Origin: Prevotella sp. | Lineage (GTDB): Bacteria > Bacteroidota > Bacteroidia > Bacteroidales > Bacteroidaceae | Direction of reading: 5' to 3' | DNA length: 38,849 nt | NCBI GenBank assembly: GCA_024695815.1 | Contig: JAILHK010000040.1 | Location: 1-38,849, forward strand | In this document: positions 17,443-25,770 of the stretch, piece by piece | How the letters are laid out: every line of letters begins with the position of its first letter | How positions within the stretch are numbered: position 1 is the first letter of the stretch | Made by a program: the position numbers and the translations under genes | The notes under the pieces: generated by a model | Told to the model about the DNA's origin: nothing | Seen by the model: only the letters and a program-made list of their open reading frames with translations | Databases searched by the model: none

Positions 17443-17495
17443 AAAGCCGCTAAACGCCGTGCATAGTACCCCTATTCACGGCGTTTAGCGGCTTT
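17443..17495. terminator. Perfect 19-bp stem after proA
   Basis: AAAGCCGCTAAACGCCGTG (17443-17461) is the exact reverse complement of 17477-17495, with a 15-base loop. The stem begins in A's and ends in TTT but no longer T-run follows. Probably the proBA terminator; the rest of the gap to the next promoter (17500-17630) holds nothing recognised. Confidence 0.75.
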
Positions 17496-17637
17496 ATCCG
17501 TCAAACTATAAGCTATAAGCCCTATAATTATTACAAATTAAAAGCTATTGCAGCTATTTTACTTACAATTAGTCACATAATCACAAAATGAAGATTCAAT
17601 TTGAATAAAAATCAATGTGTATTCTATCAAAATGAAT

Positions 17638-17645
17638 TAATTTTG
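17638..17645 (+). promoter_or_regulatory. -7 box of the PII-amtB operon
   Basis: TAATTTTG, about 77 bp before the PII start; the -33 region is not consensus, which would fit an activated promoter. The leader contains an inverted pair GCTTTCA (17655-17661) / TGAAAGC (17674-17680). Confidence 0.65.
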
Positions 17646-17721
17646 CAGCCGAAAGCTTTCATAATGGACTCCCTGAAAGCGGGGACTAGTTATTAACAAT
17701 AAGGTAAAAAAGAATTGAGTT

Positions 17722-18069
17722 ATGAAAAGGATTGAAGCTATTATCCGTAAGACGAAGTTCGAAGACGTGAAAGAGGCACTGCTGCAATCAGACATTGACT
17801 GGTTTGAATACCACAACGTGCATGGCATCGGGCAAAGTCGTGAAGAGCGCATCTATCGCGGCGTGCAGTATTCAACCGACGTGATTGAGCGCGTAGCACT
17901 GACCATTGTTTGTCGCGACCAGTTTGTAGCCCCCACTGTAAAGGTGATTCTGCAGGTAGCACACACAGGCGAGGTAGGCGATGGACGCATCTTCGTCAGC
18001 GAAGTACTAGACACATGGAGTATCCGCACAGGCGAAAATGGCGATACAGTGCTGAGAGACAAGAAATAA
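17722..18069 (+). CDS. PII-family nitrogen regulatory protein
   Basis: A 115-residue PII signal protein. The T-loop contains IYRGVQY, with Tyr50 at the position of the uridylylated Tyr51 of E. coli GlnB. The PII signature appears as TGEVGDGRIFV at 82-92. Its place directly before the ammonium transporter (54-bp gap) marks it as the GlnK-type partner that binds and blocks the transporter when nitrogen is ample. The T-loop (GIGQSREER) differs from the usual KGHTE version, so modification by a GlnD enzyme is uncertain. Confidence 0.93.
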   Translation: MKRIEAIIRKTKFEDVKEALLQSDIDWFEYHNVHGIGQSREERIYRGVQYSTDVIERVALTIVCRDQFVAPTVKVILQVAHTGEVGDGRIFVSEVLDTWSIRTGENGDTVLRDKK

Positions 18070-18123
18070 CGAGAAAACAAAGAGATGACATTTAATTGGT
18101 AATCAACACAAAATTTTCAGGAT

Positions 18124-19377
18124 ATGAACGACATTGCTTTTTCACTTGACACCGTATGGATGCTGTTGGCAGCCATGTTGGTATTTTGGATGCAACCAGG
18201 ATTTGCGCTGTGCGAGGCCGGTTTCACACGAGGCAAGAACACAGTCAACATCTTGATGAAGAACTTTGTGGACTTTATGTTCGGCTCACTGCTGTTCTTC
18301 TTCATCGGTTTTGGATTTATGTTTGGCAGCGATGGCGCTGGCTTTGTAGGCATGCCCAACTGGGGTGACCTCTCTTTCTATAATGGAGACCTGCCCGTAG
18401 AGGGTTTCTTGATTTTCGAAACGGTATTCTGTGCCACCGCAGCTACGATTGTCAGCGGTGCCATGGCCGAGCGTACTAAGTTCTCGATGTACCTCATCTA
18501 CAGTGCCGTTATCTCTCTGATCATCTATCCCATCGAAGGTCACTGGACATGGGGCGGTGGCTGGTTGTGCAGTGATGCTGCCGACGGCTTTATGATGAGC
18601 ACCTTTGGCGATGTATTCCACGACTTTGCCGGTTCTGCCATCGTTCATAGCGTAGGCGGTGTGCTGGCTTTGATTGGTGCCATCGCACTGGGTCCCCGCA
18701 TTGGCAAATACACCAAGGACGGCAAGAGCCGTGCCATTCCTGGTCATAACCTGGCCATGGCTGCTCTGGGTGTCTTCATCCTTTGGTTAGGATGGTTTGG
18801 CTTCAACCCCGGTTCTCAGCTGGCAGCCAGCGGAGAGGTGAACCGCATTGCCATCTCACACGTGTTCCTGACCACAAACCTCGCTGCCGTTGCCGGTGGT
18901 ATGGCCACCATGTTTGTCACATGGTTTAAGTATGGAAAACCATCACTCTCACTGACGCTGAACGGTGTGTTGGCAGGTTTAGTAGGCATCACAGCCGGTT
19001 GCGACCTCGTATCGCCCGTCGGTGCAGTCATCATTGGTCTGGTATGTGGCATCGTGCTGGTCTATGCTATTGAGTTCATCGACCATAAGTTGCACATCGA
19101 CGATCCCGTTGGTGCCTCTTCTGTTCACGGCGTTTGCGGTATCCTTGGCACAGTGATGACCGGTTTACTCTCTACCACCAACGGTGTATTCTATGGTCAC
19201 GGTTTCGGATTCCTCGGTGCAGAGGTATTCGGTGTACTGGTGATTGACCTCTGGGCAGCAGTCTGCGGTATGATACTGTTCTATAGCATCAAGAAGCTGC
19301 ACGGTCTGCGTGTAAATACTCGCATCGAGGAAGAAGGACTGGACATCTACGAACACGGTGAGTGCTGCTACAACTAA
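18124..19377 (+). CDS. amtB: Ammonium transporter
   Basis: A 417-residue Amt/Rh family channel with about eleven membrane segments. The start segment has FALCEAGFTRGKN. The twin pore histidines are in FAGSAIVHSVGG and GASSVHGVCGILG, and GLVGITAGCD is typical. No cleavable signal peptide is seen. It lies between the PII gene and an outer-membrane protein gene (90-bp gap), forming a nitrogen-scavenging operon. Confidence 0.95.
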   Translation: MNDIAFSLDTVWMLLAAMLVFWMQPGFALCEAGFTRGKNTVNILMKNFVDFMFGSLLFFFIGFGFMFGSDGAGFVGMPNWGDLSFYNGDLPVEGFLIFETVFCATAATIVSGAMAERTKFSMYLIYSAVISLIIYPIEGHWTWGGGWLCSDAADGFMMSTFGDVFHDFAGSAIVHSVGGVLALIGAIALGPRIGKYTKDGKSRAIPGHNLAMAALGVFILWLGWFGFNPGSQLAASGEVNRIAISHVFLTTNLAAVAGGMATMFVTWFKYGKPSLSLTLNGVLAGLVGITAGCDLVSPVGAVIIGLVCGIVLVYAIEFIDHKLHIDDPVGASSVHGVCGILGTVMTGLLSTTNGVFYGHGFGFLGAEVFGVLVIDLWAAVCGMILFYSIKKLHGLRVNTRIEEEGLDIYEHGECCYN

Positions 19378-19466
19378 GCCGCAAGTCCGCAACAGAACCA
19401 ACCACAACATATCATAGCCGACAGCATACGGCTATCAAACATCAACAAAACAAAAACAGACATCAT

Positions 19467-20171
19467 ATGAAAAAGACATTAATCATAGCAATGAGCATGG
19501 TGCTTAGCAGTACAGCCTTTGCACAGGACGCAGTAGAAACAACGGTTAGCAGTGACATCGTGAGCAGTTACATCTGGCGTGGTCAGGACCTTGGCAGTGT
19601 GTCAGTACAGCCCACGTTGGGTGTGAGCTACAAAGGACTGTCGCTGACAGCCTGGAGCAGCGTAGGACTGAGCGAGCCCAACGACACCAAGGAGTTTGAC
19701 CTGACATTGGGTTACACGTTAGGCAAGCTGAACATCGGCATCACCGACTACTGGTTTAATGCTGGATTAGACCCACAGAACAGATACCTAAGATATGACG
19801 CCCACAGCACAAACCACCTCTTCGAGGCCAACATCGGCTATGACTTCGGACTTGCCTCGGTACAGTGGTTCACTAACTTTGCGGGCAACGACGGTGCGAA
19901 CAAGGACGGTGAACGAGCCTATAGCAGTTACCTAGAGTTTGTTGTACCTTTCAAAATTGCCACGGTTGACTGGTCTGCTACGGCAGGTGCCGTCCCCTTC
20001 GCCACCACCGCGTATGGTACTTCTGGGTTTGCCATTACTAACCTTTCATTGCGTGCGACAAAGGCGATTGAGGTGACCAACTCCTTTACGATTCCTGTGT
20101 TTGCCCAGGTCACAGCCAATCCCTGTAGCCAGAAAGCGTATCTGGCATTTGGCATTACATTGCAACCCTAA
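19467..20171 (+). CDS. Outer-membrane beta-barrel protein (TorF-like putative porin)
   Basis: A 234-residue protein from ATG 19467, with signal peptide (MKKTLIIAMSMVLSSTAFAQ) and alternating amphipathic strands ending in a short hydrophobic C-terminus. The opening VETTVSSDIVSSYIWRGQDLG is typical of the TorF/Gcw_chp family of putative porins. An earlier in-frame ATG (19362) would overlap amtB and hide the signal peptide, so it is rejected. Transcription with PII and amtB suggests it passes ammonium or another small nitrogen source across the outer membrane; that is inference from position. Confidence 0.82.
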   Translation: MKKTLIIAMSMVLSSTAFAQDAVETTVSSDIVSSYIWRGQDLGSVSVQPTLGVSYKGLSLTAWSSVGLSEPNDTKEFDLTLGYTLGKLNIGITDYWFNAGLDPQNRYLRYDAHSTNHLFEANIGYDFGLASVQWFTNFAGNDGANKDGERAYSSYLEFVVPFKIATVDWSATAGAVPFATTAYGTSGFAITNLSLRATKAIEVTNSFTIPVFAQVTANPCSQKAYLAFGITLQP

Positions 20172-20195
20172 GGAAACAAGACCGTTTCTTTATTA
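20170..20195 (+). terminator. Probable terminator of the nitrogen operon
   Basis: AAGGAAAC (20170-20177) pairs with GTTTCTTT (20184-20191), one G-T pair, followed by ATTATT. Confidence 0.5.
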
Positions 20196-20208
20196 TTCTC
20201 TACGATTA

Positions 20209-20240
20209 TTTGGTGCTGACGAAATTATTTAGTAATTTTG
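20209..20240 (+). promoter_or_regulatory. Promoter of the transcarbamylase gene
   Basis: TTTG (20209-20212) and TAATTTTG (20233-20240), 20 bp apart. No ATGCAA cluster like that at argR is seen here. Confidence 0.8.
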
Positions 20241-20291
20241 CCAGCACTTTTATTATATTTATGTACACGCATAAGAACGAAACAAAGAACG

Positions 20292-21257
20292 ATGAAAAGC
20301 TTTATTAACGTACAGGACATCGGCCCTCTGGAGAAAGCATTGGCCGAAGCATTTGAAATCAAGAACGACCGTTACAAATATCAGCACCTGGGTAAGAACA
20401 AGACCCTGATGATGATATTCTTCAATAATAGTCTGCGCACTCGACTCTCTACACAAAAGGCTGCCATGAACCTAGGCATGAACGTGATTGTGCTCGACGT
20501 GAACGCAGGTGCCTGGAAACTGGAGACCGAGCGCGGTGTCATCATGGATGGCGACAAGAGCGAGCACTTGCTGGAAGCCATCCCCGTCATGGGCTGCTAC
20601 TGCGACGTGATTGGCGTACGCTCGTTTGCGGGTCTGACCGACCGTGAGTACGACTATGCCGAGACCGTTCTACAGCAGTTTATCAAGTACAGCGGCAAGC
20701 CAGTGTTCGCCATGGAGACTGCTACTGTTCACCCGCTGCAGGCCTTTGCAGACTTGATCACCATTGAAGAGCATAAGACGGTGAAGAAGCCAAAGGTGGT
20801 ACTGACCTGGGCGCCTCACTGCCGTGCCTTGCCTCAGGCTGTGCCCAACAGTTTTGCAGAGTGGATGAATGCTGCCGAGGATGTGGACTTGGTCATCACC
20901 CACCCCAAGGGCTACGAGTTGGATCCTAAGTTCGTGGGTAATGCCCGTGTGGAGTACGACCAAAAGAAAGCCTTCGAGGGTGCCGACTTTATCTATGCCA
21001 AGAACTGGTCTAATCCTGGTGTTACGAACCTGGCCGACTATGGCAAGATCACCTGCGAGGACCGCTCATGGACAGTGGACACCGAGCACATGTCATGGAC
21101 CAATAATGGCAAGTTCATGCACTGTCTGCCCGTGCGTCGCAACCTGATTGTCACCGACGATGTCATCGAGAGTCCCAACTCTCTAGTCATTCCCGAGGCA
21201 GCCAACCGTGAGATTAGCTGTTCGGTGGTTCTGAAACGTATACTTGAATCATTATAA
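20292..21257 (+). CDS. argF': N-succinylornithine carbamoyltransferase (ArgF')
   Basis: A 321-residue transcarbamylase from ATG 20292 (an upstream in-frame ATG at 20238 overlaps the promoter). It carries the carbamoyl-phosphate motif as SLRTR (47-51) instead of the STRTR of ornithine transcarbamylases, the HCLPVRRN segment, and close similarity in recall to the Bacteroides fragilis succinylornithine enzyme (VQDIG, QGAWKLETERGVIMDG-type block). It makes N-succinylcitrulline, or N-acetylcitrulline, from carbamoyl phosphate. The specificity residue, Pro90 in B. fragilis and Glu92 in the acetylornithine enzyme, is Ser90 here. It is unlinked to the argR-proC operon but clearly belongs to the same pathway. 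Confidence 0.92.
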   Translation: MKSFINVQDIGPLEKALAEAFEIKNDRYKYQHLGKNKTLMMIFFNNSLRTRLSTQKAAMNLGMNVIVLDVNAGAWKLETERGVIMDGDKSEHLLEAIPVMGCYCDVIGVRSFAGLTDREYDYAETVLQQFIKYSGKPVFAMETATVHPLQAFADLITIEEHKTVKKPKVVLTWAPHCRALPQAVPNSFAEWMNAAEDVDLVITHPKGYELDPKFVGNARVEYDQKKAFEGADFIYAKNWSNPGVTNLADYGKITCEDRSWTVDTEHMSWTNNGKFMHCLPVRRNLIVTDDVIESPNSLVIPEAANREISCSVVLKRILESL

Positions 21258-21263
21258 TAATAT

Positions 21264-22256
21264 ATGGAGATATTACCCCTTTGGGCGTGGATTGTGTTCT
21301 ACGTTCTCGTATTTATCATGCTGATAGCCGACTTGAAGATGTTCGGCAAGAAAGGAGAGCATGAAGTAAGCATCAAAGAAGCACTGAAGATGACAGCCAT
21401 CTGGATTGGCGTGTCGCTGGTCTTCTGTGCCGGTATCTATCTGTTTTATCCAGTGGAAGCGCACGAAAAGGCAACAGAGTTCCTGGCAGGTTATCTGATA
21501 GAGAAATCGCTATCGATGGACAACCTGTTCGTGTTCTTGATGCTCTTCTCGTTCTTCGGTGTTGAGCGCAAATACCAACACGAAGTTCTGTTCTGGGGAA
21601 TCTTTGGTGCATTAGTGCTGCGCAGCATCTTCATCTTTGCCGGTGCAGCCGTCGTAGAACGCTTCGAATGGGTGTTAGGCCTCTTTGGACTGTTCCTGCT
21701 CTATACAGGTGGAAAGATGTTCTCACACAACGACGAGCAGCAAAGCGACCCATCGCAAAACATCGTTGTCCGTCTGTTTAAGAAGTTCTTCCCCGTAACC
21801 ACCGAGATGCATGGTGATAAGTTCTTCATCAAGGAAGGCGCCAAAAGACTGGCCACGCCATTGTTTATCACCCTGTTGGTCATCGAGACTACCGATGTGG
21901 CCTTCGCCGTGGATTCTATCCCTGCCGTATTCTCTGTCAGCCGCGATCCATTCATTGTGCTGACCTCCAACATCTTTGCCATCCTCGGACTGCGTGCCCT
22001 CTATTTCGCACTGGCAGCCGTGGCCCAATATTTCACTTATCTGAAATACGGTCTTGGCATCATCCTTATCTTTGTTGGTGTAAAGATGTTGCTTGCCATG
22101 AACGAATACATCAATCAGTTGGCAGCATGGATAGGACTGGAACTCAACATGCCTCACATCGAGGTGCCTACCGTTTGGTCATTGGCATTCATCTTCGGAG
22201 TACTGGTATTGTCGATGGCAGGTAGCTTCATCACGAAACGCGCGCCACGCTCATAA
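21264..22256 (+). CDS. TerC/Alx family membrane protein
   Basis: A 330-residue inner-membrane protein with eight or nine membrane segments. Family markers are EKSLSMDNLFVF (Asp in membrane), DSIPAVFSVSRDPFIVLTSNIFAILGLRALYF near residue 215-245, and a cytosolic loop in the middle. TerC/Alx proteins export manganese or load metal onto secreted enzymes. It starts six bases after argF', so the two are co-transcribed, but no functional link is obvious. Confidence 0.9.
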   Translation: MEILPLWAWIVFYVLVFIMLIADLKMFGKKGEHEVSIKEALKMTAIWIGVSLVFCAGIYLFYPVEAHEKATEFLAGYLIEKSLSMDNLFVFLMLFSFFGVERKYQHEVLFWGIFGALVLRSIFIFAGAAVVERFEWVLGLFGLFLLYTGGKMFSHNDEQQSDPSQNIVVRLFKKFFPVTTEMHGDKFFIKEGAKRLATPLFITLLVIETTDVAFAVDSIPAVFSVSRDPFIVLTSNIFAILGLRALYFALAAVAQYFTYLKYGLGIILIFVGVKMLLAMNEYINQLAAWIGLELNMPHIEVPTVWSLAFIFGVLVLSMAGSFITKRAPRS

Positions 22257-22297
22257 GTGGTATCAAGGATTATATCGCCGCCAAGTCGGCGAACTAC

Positions 22298-22328
22298 AAA
22301 ACGAACCATCTTCCATGGTTCGTTTTTT
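22298..22328. terminator. Bidirectional terminator between TerC gene and radC
   Basis: AAAACGAACCAT (22298-22309) pairs with ATGGTTCGTTTT (22315-22326), A-run left and T-run right, between two convergent genes. A smaller CGCCG/CGGCG fold lies just before it (22276-22291). Confidence 0.9.
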
Positions 22329-22342
22329 CTTTCTACCAAAAA

Positions 22343-23032
22343 CTACAGCCTACCCTCTTCACGGTAAGAATAGTAGATGCCGTCAGCCACGATGACATGA
22401 TCGGCGAAATGGATGCGCATCAGCTGACAAGCCTTACGAATGCTCTCCGTCAGTGCGTCGTCCTGCTTGCTGGGGCGGATGCTCCCACTGGGATGATTGT
22501 GACAGACCGCCATGATGGTGGCATTCGACAAGACAGCCTCACGCATGATGATACGAATGTCCACGCTCACCTCGCTGATGCCGCCATGCGCAATGCGCAC
22601 CTTCTTGATGAGACGAAAGTTCTGGTTCATCAACAGCACCCAGAACTCCTCCACATCCAAATCCTGCATCACCGGATGCATGTGGTTATAGATAAGAGTT
22701 GCCGTCCCCAGGTCTGGCCGTTCCTCGGCCGTCTCCAACTGCCGGCGCTTTCCCAGTTCGCAGGCCGCCATGATGGTGATAGCCTTTGCCGGTCCGATGC
22801 CCTTGAACTGACACAAGTCGTTGATGGTCTTCTTGCCCAGCGTGTTCAGATTGTTGTTGCATTCGCTGAGTATTCGTTTCATCAGCGACACTGCATCCTC
22901 CTCCGGCGACCCTGAGCCCACAAGAATAGCCAACAGCTCGGCATCACTCAGAGCCTGAGCCCCTTGCCGTTCCATCTTTTCGCGTGGACGGTCTTCCTCG
23001 GCCCATTGGTTTATGTTCAGTTTATGAATCAT
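22343..23032 (-). CDS. radC: RadC family JAB-domain protein
   Basis: A 229-residue RadC/YicR protein. A helix-hairpin-helix segment (FKGIGPAKA, 76-84) is followed by a JAB/MPN metalloprotease-like domain with HNHPSG at 178-183 and a downstream Asp, so the metal site is intact. The role of RadC proteins is not settled despite the name. It overlaps the glycosyltransferase gene by four bases (23029-23032) and is the last gene of an efp-initiated unit. Confidence 0.93.
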   Translation of the reverse strand: MIHKLNINQWAEEDRPREKMERQGAQALSDAELLAILVGSGSPEEDAVSLMKRILSECNNNLNTLGKKTINDLCQFKGIGPAKAITIMAACELGKRRQLETAEERPDLGTATLIYNHMHPVMQDLDVEEFWVLLMNQNFRLIKKVRIAHGGISEVSVDIRIIMREAVLSNATIMAVCHNHPSGSIRPSKQDDALTESIRKACQLMRIHFADHVIVADGIYYSYREEGRL

Positions 23033-24036
23033 TTATAGAATGTCTCCTCAAAAGCAGAGAACTCGTTTCTTTTCAACACACAGCGCTTCCACCACGACTC
23101 AATGAATCCCAATCCGTAGCCCATCAGTTGTACAAATGCAGCAGGAATGCTCAGTATCCCCACCCACAGGCTCTTATGAATGACCGTTGAATCCAGGCAG
23201 AGCAACAACGCATAAAGAAACAGTGGCAGCAGCGACCACCCGCAGGTCCATGGTGCCAAGAGCAGCAAGCCGAAGACGCCGACGGTGAACACCGTGGGCA
23301 GCAGATGCACCAGTTTCATCGTGCCGGGATGTCTCTTCTCCAAGTTCACACGTGCAATGCCACTGTTGTAAACCTGGCGGAAGAACTTCCTAAAGTCTGT
23401 ACGACGCTTATGCCATACCCATGCGGTTGGCAACAGTCGTGTTTTAAAACCCGCCTCTACGATGCGGTACGAGAAGTCGATATCCTCGCCGAAGCGCATC
23501 TTCGAGAAACCCTCCAACTGCTGATACACCTCACGACGGATGCCCATGTTGTAAGAGCGCGGAAAGAATTTATCAAGTTTAGTTTTTCCACCACGGATGC
23601 CTCCGGTGGTGAAGAAAGAAGTCATCGAATAGGATATGGCTTTCTGCACAGGCGTAAACGACGGATGTGCGGCATCGGGACCTCCCCATGCATCGCACTC
23701 CTGCTGTGCCAGTGCCTCGTCCACAGCTTTCAAGTAGCCGTCGGGCAGCACCACATCGCTATCCAAGACAATCAGCCAGTCGCCATGAGCTCTGGCCGCA
23801 CCATAGTTGCGACTCTGCCCCGGACCGCTATTGTCTTTATAGTAATAAAACAAATCAAGGATGCCTGCGTATTGATCGCAGACATCCTTGCATGTTATGT
23901 TCGAACCATCTTCCACCACGACAACCTCAAAATCTTTCAGTTCCTGACGACCGAGGCTATCCAACAGCTCACCGACCTCATCGGGGCGGTTAAAGACTGG
24001 AACGATGATTGAATATTTCAATTTCTCAATAATCAA
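23029..24036 (-). CDS. Family 2 glycosyltransferase
   Basis: A 335-residue GT2 enzyme. The nucleotide-sugar fold opens with YSIIVPVFNRPDEV, the metal-binding DSD is at 92-94, and FGEDIDFSYR near residue 206 is the acceptor-side acidic motif. Hydrophobic segments at about 248-275 and 285-315 anchor it to the inner membrane. It probably adds a sugar to a lipid or surface glycan; donor and acceptor unknown. Ten bases separate it from efp upstream, and it overlaps radC downstream. Confidence 0.88.
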   Translation of the reverse strand: MIIEKLKYSIIVPVFNRPDEVGELLDSLGRQELKDFEVVVVEDGSNITCKDVCDQYAGILDLFYYYKDNSGPGQSRNYGAARAHGDWLIVLDSDVVLPDGYLKAVDEALAQQECDAWGGPDAAHPSFTPVQKAISYSMTSFFTTGGIRGGKTKLDKFFPRSYNMGIRREVYQQLEGFSKMRFGEDIDFSYRIVEAGFKTRLLPTAWVWHKRRTDFRKFFRQVYNSGIARVNLEKRHPGTMKLVHLLPTVFTVGVFGLLLLAPWTCGWSLLPLFLYALLLCLDSTVIHKSLWVGILSIPAAFVQLMGYGLGFIESWWKRCVLKRNEFSAFEETFYK

Positions 24037-24046
24037 AAGCTATTAA

Positions 24047-24613
24047 TTACTCCTTAGCACGAGCCAGGTAAGAACCGTCGCGGGTATCTACCTGAATCAG
24101 GTCGCCCTCGTTGATGAACAGGGGAACGCGCACCTCTACGCCAGTCTCCAGTGTAGCGGGCTTCAGGGTGTTGGTAGCAGTATCGCCTTTGATTCCGGGC
24201 TCTGAGTGAGTCACGCGGAGGATGGTCTTCACAGGCATCTCAGCATAGAGGATAGTACCATCGGTGGTGTCAGAAACAACCTCCACGATGTCGCTCTCCT
24301 TCATATACTCATGACCAATTACCAGCTCGTTGTCGATGGGAATCTGCTCGAAGGTCTCCTGGTTCATGAAGATACGACCAGAGTTATCCTCGTAGAGATA
24401 CTGATAAGGACGACGCTCGATGATGACGTCCTCCAGTTTTTCACCGATGTTGAAACGACGCTCCAACACGCGACCATCACTAACGTTCTTCAGCTTGATG
24501 ATCATGATGGTGTTTCCCTTACCTGGCTTGCGATGCTGGAAATCGATGCAAACCCAGATGCTACCGTCCATACGAATGGCGGTGCCTTTCTTAATGTCTT
24601 GTGAGTTAATCAT
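24047..24613 (-). CDS. efp: Elongation factor P
   Basis: A 188-residue EF-P, which rescues ribosomes at polyproline. The tip loop is HRKPGKGNT with Lys32 at the modifiable position (Lys34 in E. coli). The three beta-barrel domains are of normal length. The promoter is clear, and it heads the unit with the glycosyltransferase and radC. Confidence 0.96.
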   Translation of the reverse strand: MINSQDIKKGTAIRMDGSIWVCIDFQHRKPGKGNTIMIIKLKNVSDGRVLERRFNIGEKLEDVIIERRPYQYLYEDNSGRIFMNQETFEQIPIDNELVIGHEYMKESDIVEVVSDTTDGTILYAEMPVKTILRVTHSEPGIKGDTATNTLKPATLETGVEVRVPLFINEGDLIQVDTRDGSYLARAKE

Positions 24614-24645
24614 AAAATTATAATGTATATATTAATTTCCGGGTG

Positions 24646-24653
24646 CAAAGTTA
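24646..24653 (-). promoter_or_regulatory. -7 box of the efp promoter
   Basis: TAACTTTG on the minus strand, 33 bp before the efp start. The upstream region on that strand is the heptad run at 24661-24688 read as TTTTCACTT. Confidence 0.7.
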
Positions 24654-24660
24654 CGAAAAA

Positions 24661-24688
24661 AAGTGAAAAGTGAAAAGTGAAAAGTGAA
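24661..24688. repeat. Four AAGTGAA heptads
   Basis: Exactly four copies of AAGTGAA in the divergent efp/rpmH gap. A one-base variant of the AAGTGAG heptads found at 27846, 30011, 30440, 31251 and 31561. Confidence 0.85.
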
Positions 24689-24704
24689 AAAATTAGCATT
24701 TAAC

Positions 24705-24735
24705 TTGCGTAATTAAAAAGATTTATGTAATTTTG
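24705..24735 (+). promoter_or_regulatory. Promoter of rpmH
   Basis: TTG (24705-24707) and TAATTTTG (24728-24735), 20 bp apart. Confidence 0.75.
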
Positions 24736-24793
24736 CAGCCCAAATCGAGACGATTTCGAGAAAATAAATACTAATAAATAAAGATTCATTGCA

Positions 24794-24949
24794 ATGAAAA
24801 GAACATTTCAACCCCACAACCGTCGCCGCGTGAACAAGCATGGTTTCCGTGAGCGCATGGCCACTAAGAATGGACGTCGCGTACTCGCTTCACGTCGCGC
24901 TAAGGGCCGTAAGAAGTTGACCGTTTCTGACGAGAACCACGGAAAATAA
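24794..24949 (+). CDS. rpmH: 50S ribosomal protein L34
   Basis: A 51-residue basic protein starting [19 protein letters not shown] and containing [18 protein letters not shown], the full L34 pattern. It is slightly longer than many L34 proteins through its acidic tail (VSDENHGK). It is a single-gene unit with its own promoter and terminator; the usual partner rnpA is not adjacent. Confidence 0.97.
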   Translation: MKRTFQPHNRRRVNKHGFRERMATKNGRRVLASRRAKGRKKLTVSDENHGK

Positions 24950-24977
24950 ATTCCACTTGTCATAAACAGATAGCTTA

Positions 24978-25012
24978 AATGGGATGAACCGAGAGGTTTC
25001 ATCCCATTTATT
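24978..25012 (+). terminator. Terminator of rpmH
   Basis: AAATGGGATGAACC (24977-24990) pairs with GGTTTCATCCCATTT (24995-25009) with one bulge, followed by ATTTTTTC. Confidence 0.9.
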
Positions 25013-25024
25013 TTTTCATTTTAC

Positions 25025-25055
25025 TTGCAAGATTCGTAGAATCTTTTTATCTTTG
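25025..25055 (+). promoter_or_regulatory. Promoter of the PASTA-rluD-ddl unit
   Basis: TTG (25025-25027) and TATCTTTG (25048-25055), 20 bp apart, 31 bp before the PASTA start. Confidence 0.8.
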
Positions 25056-25086
25056 CATTCAAATCAAGAGTACAGAACACGTAGAA

Positions 25087-25755
25087 ATGAATTTCAAAGA
25101 AATAAAAGAAAAACTCAAAGCACCTATCATCTGGGGCAACCTACTGGCAGTCTTTATCACCATCATTGTGCTATTCATTGCACTGATCTGCTGGCTGAAT
25201 GCCTACACGCACCATGGTGAAGGCTTCGAGATGCCCGACCTCTACGGTGTCAACTATCAGAAAGCGCAGAGCGACCTGGAAGAGAACGGTCTTTTATTGG
25301 TTGTCAACGACTCCAGCTACAACAAGGCACTGCCCAGCGGTTGCATCCTGAATCAGCAACCAGAAAAGGGCATGATGGTCAAGCAGGGACGCATCGTTTA
25401 CGTGACCATCAATTCTCTGACCATGCCCCGCGTCGCCATCCCCGACCTGATTGACAATAGCAGCTACCGCGAAGCAGAGGCCAAGCTATCGGCACTCGAC
25501 TTCAAGATGCTGCCACCCAAACTGATTGACGGCGAGAAAGACTGGGTCTATGGCATCCAGCTCGACGGCCGCAACCTCTCGGCAGGCGACATGGTGGCTA
25601 AAGAGTCGCAACTGGTACTGGTCATCGGCAATGGCACCCTCGGCGACCGCGACGACATGGGTGGTTGGGGCAGCGCCGACAGCTCGGGCGTCAAGTCATC
25701 TGACAACGGTGCCTCGAACGACGAGATCGATGATTTTCTAGAAGTGGTTGAATAA
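25087..25755 (+). CDS. Membrane-anchored PASTA-domain protein
   Basis: A 222-residue protein with a short cytosolic N-terminus, one membrane helix (about 17-38) and an outside part with two clear PASTA repeats (about 47-113, starting MPDLYGVNYQKAQ, and 117-188, starting VAIPDLIDNSSYREAEAKL). The low-complexity acidic tail (about 190-222) is Gly, Ser and Asp rich. There is no kinase or transpeptidase domain. PASTA repeats can bind muropeptides; with ddl two genes downstream a cell-wall role is likely but unproven. Confidence 0.85.
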   Translation: MNFKEIKEKLKAPIIWGNLLAVFITIIVLFIALICWLNAYTHHGEGFEMPDLYGVNYQKAQSDLEENGLLLVVNDSSYNKALPSGCILNQQPEKGMMVKQGRIVYVTINSLTMPRVAIPDLIDNSSYREAEAKLSALDFKMLPPKLIDGEKDWVYGIQLDGRNLSAGDMVAKESQLVLVIGNGTLGDRDDMGGWGSADSSGVKSSDNGASNDEIDDFLEVVE

Positions 25756-25770
25756 ACAAAGCATTACACA

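Noticed and set aside
17443..17495. Long perfect stem after proA as an attachment site or insertion footprint
   Set aside because: No second copy, no flanking duplication; position after an operon end fits a terminator.
19362..19466. Earlier start of the outer-membrane protein inside amtB
   Set aside because: It would bury a good signal peptide that starts at 19467.
24661..24688. Heptads by efp as part of a mobile unit
   Set aside because: The unit is AAGTGAA, there is no inverted partner and no small gene nearby; listed only as a repeat.
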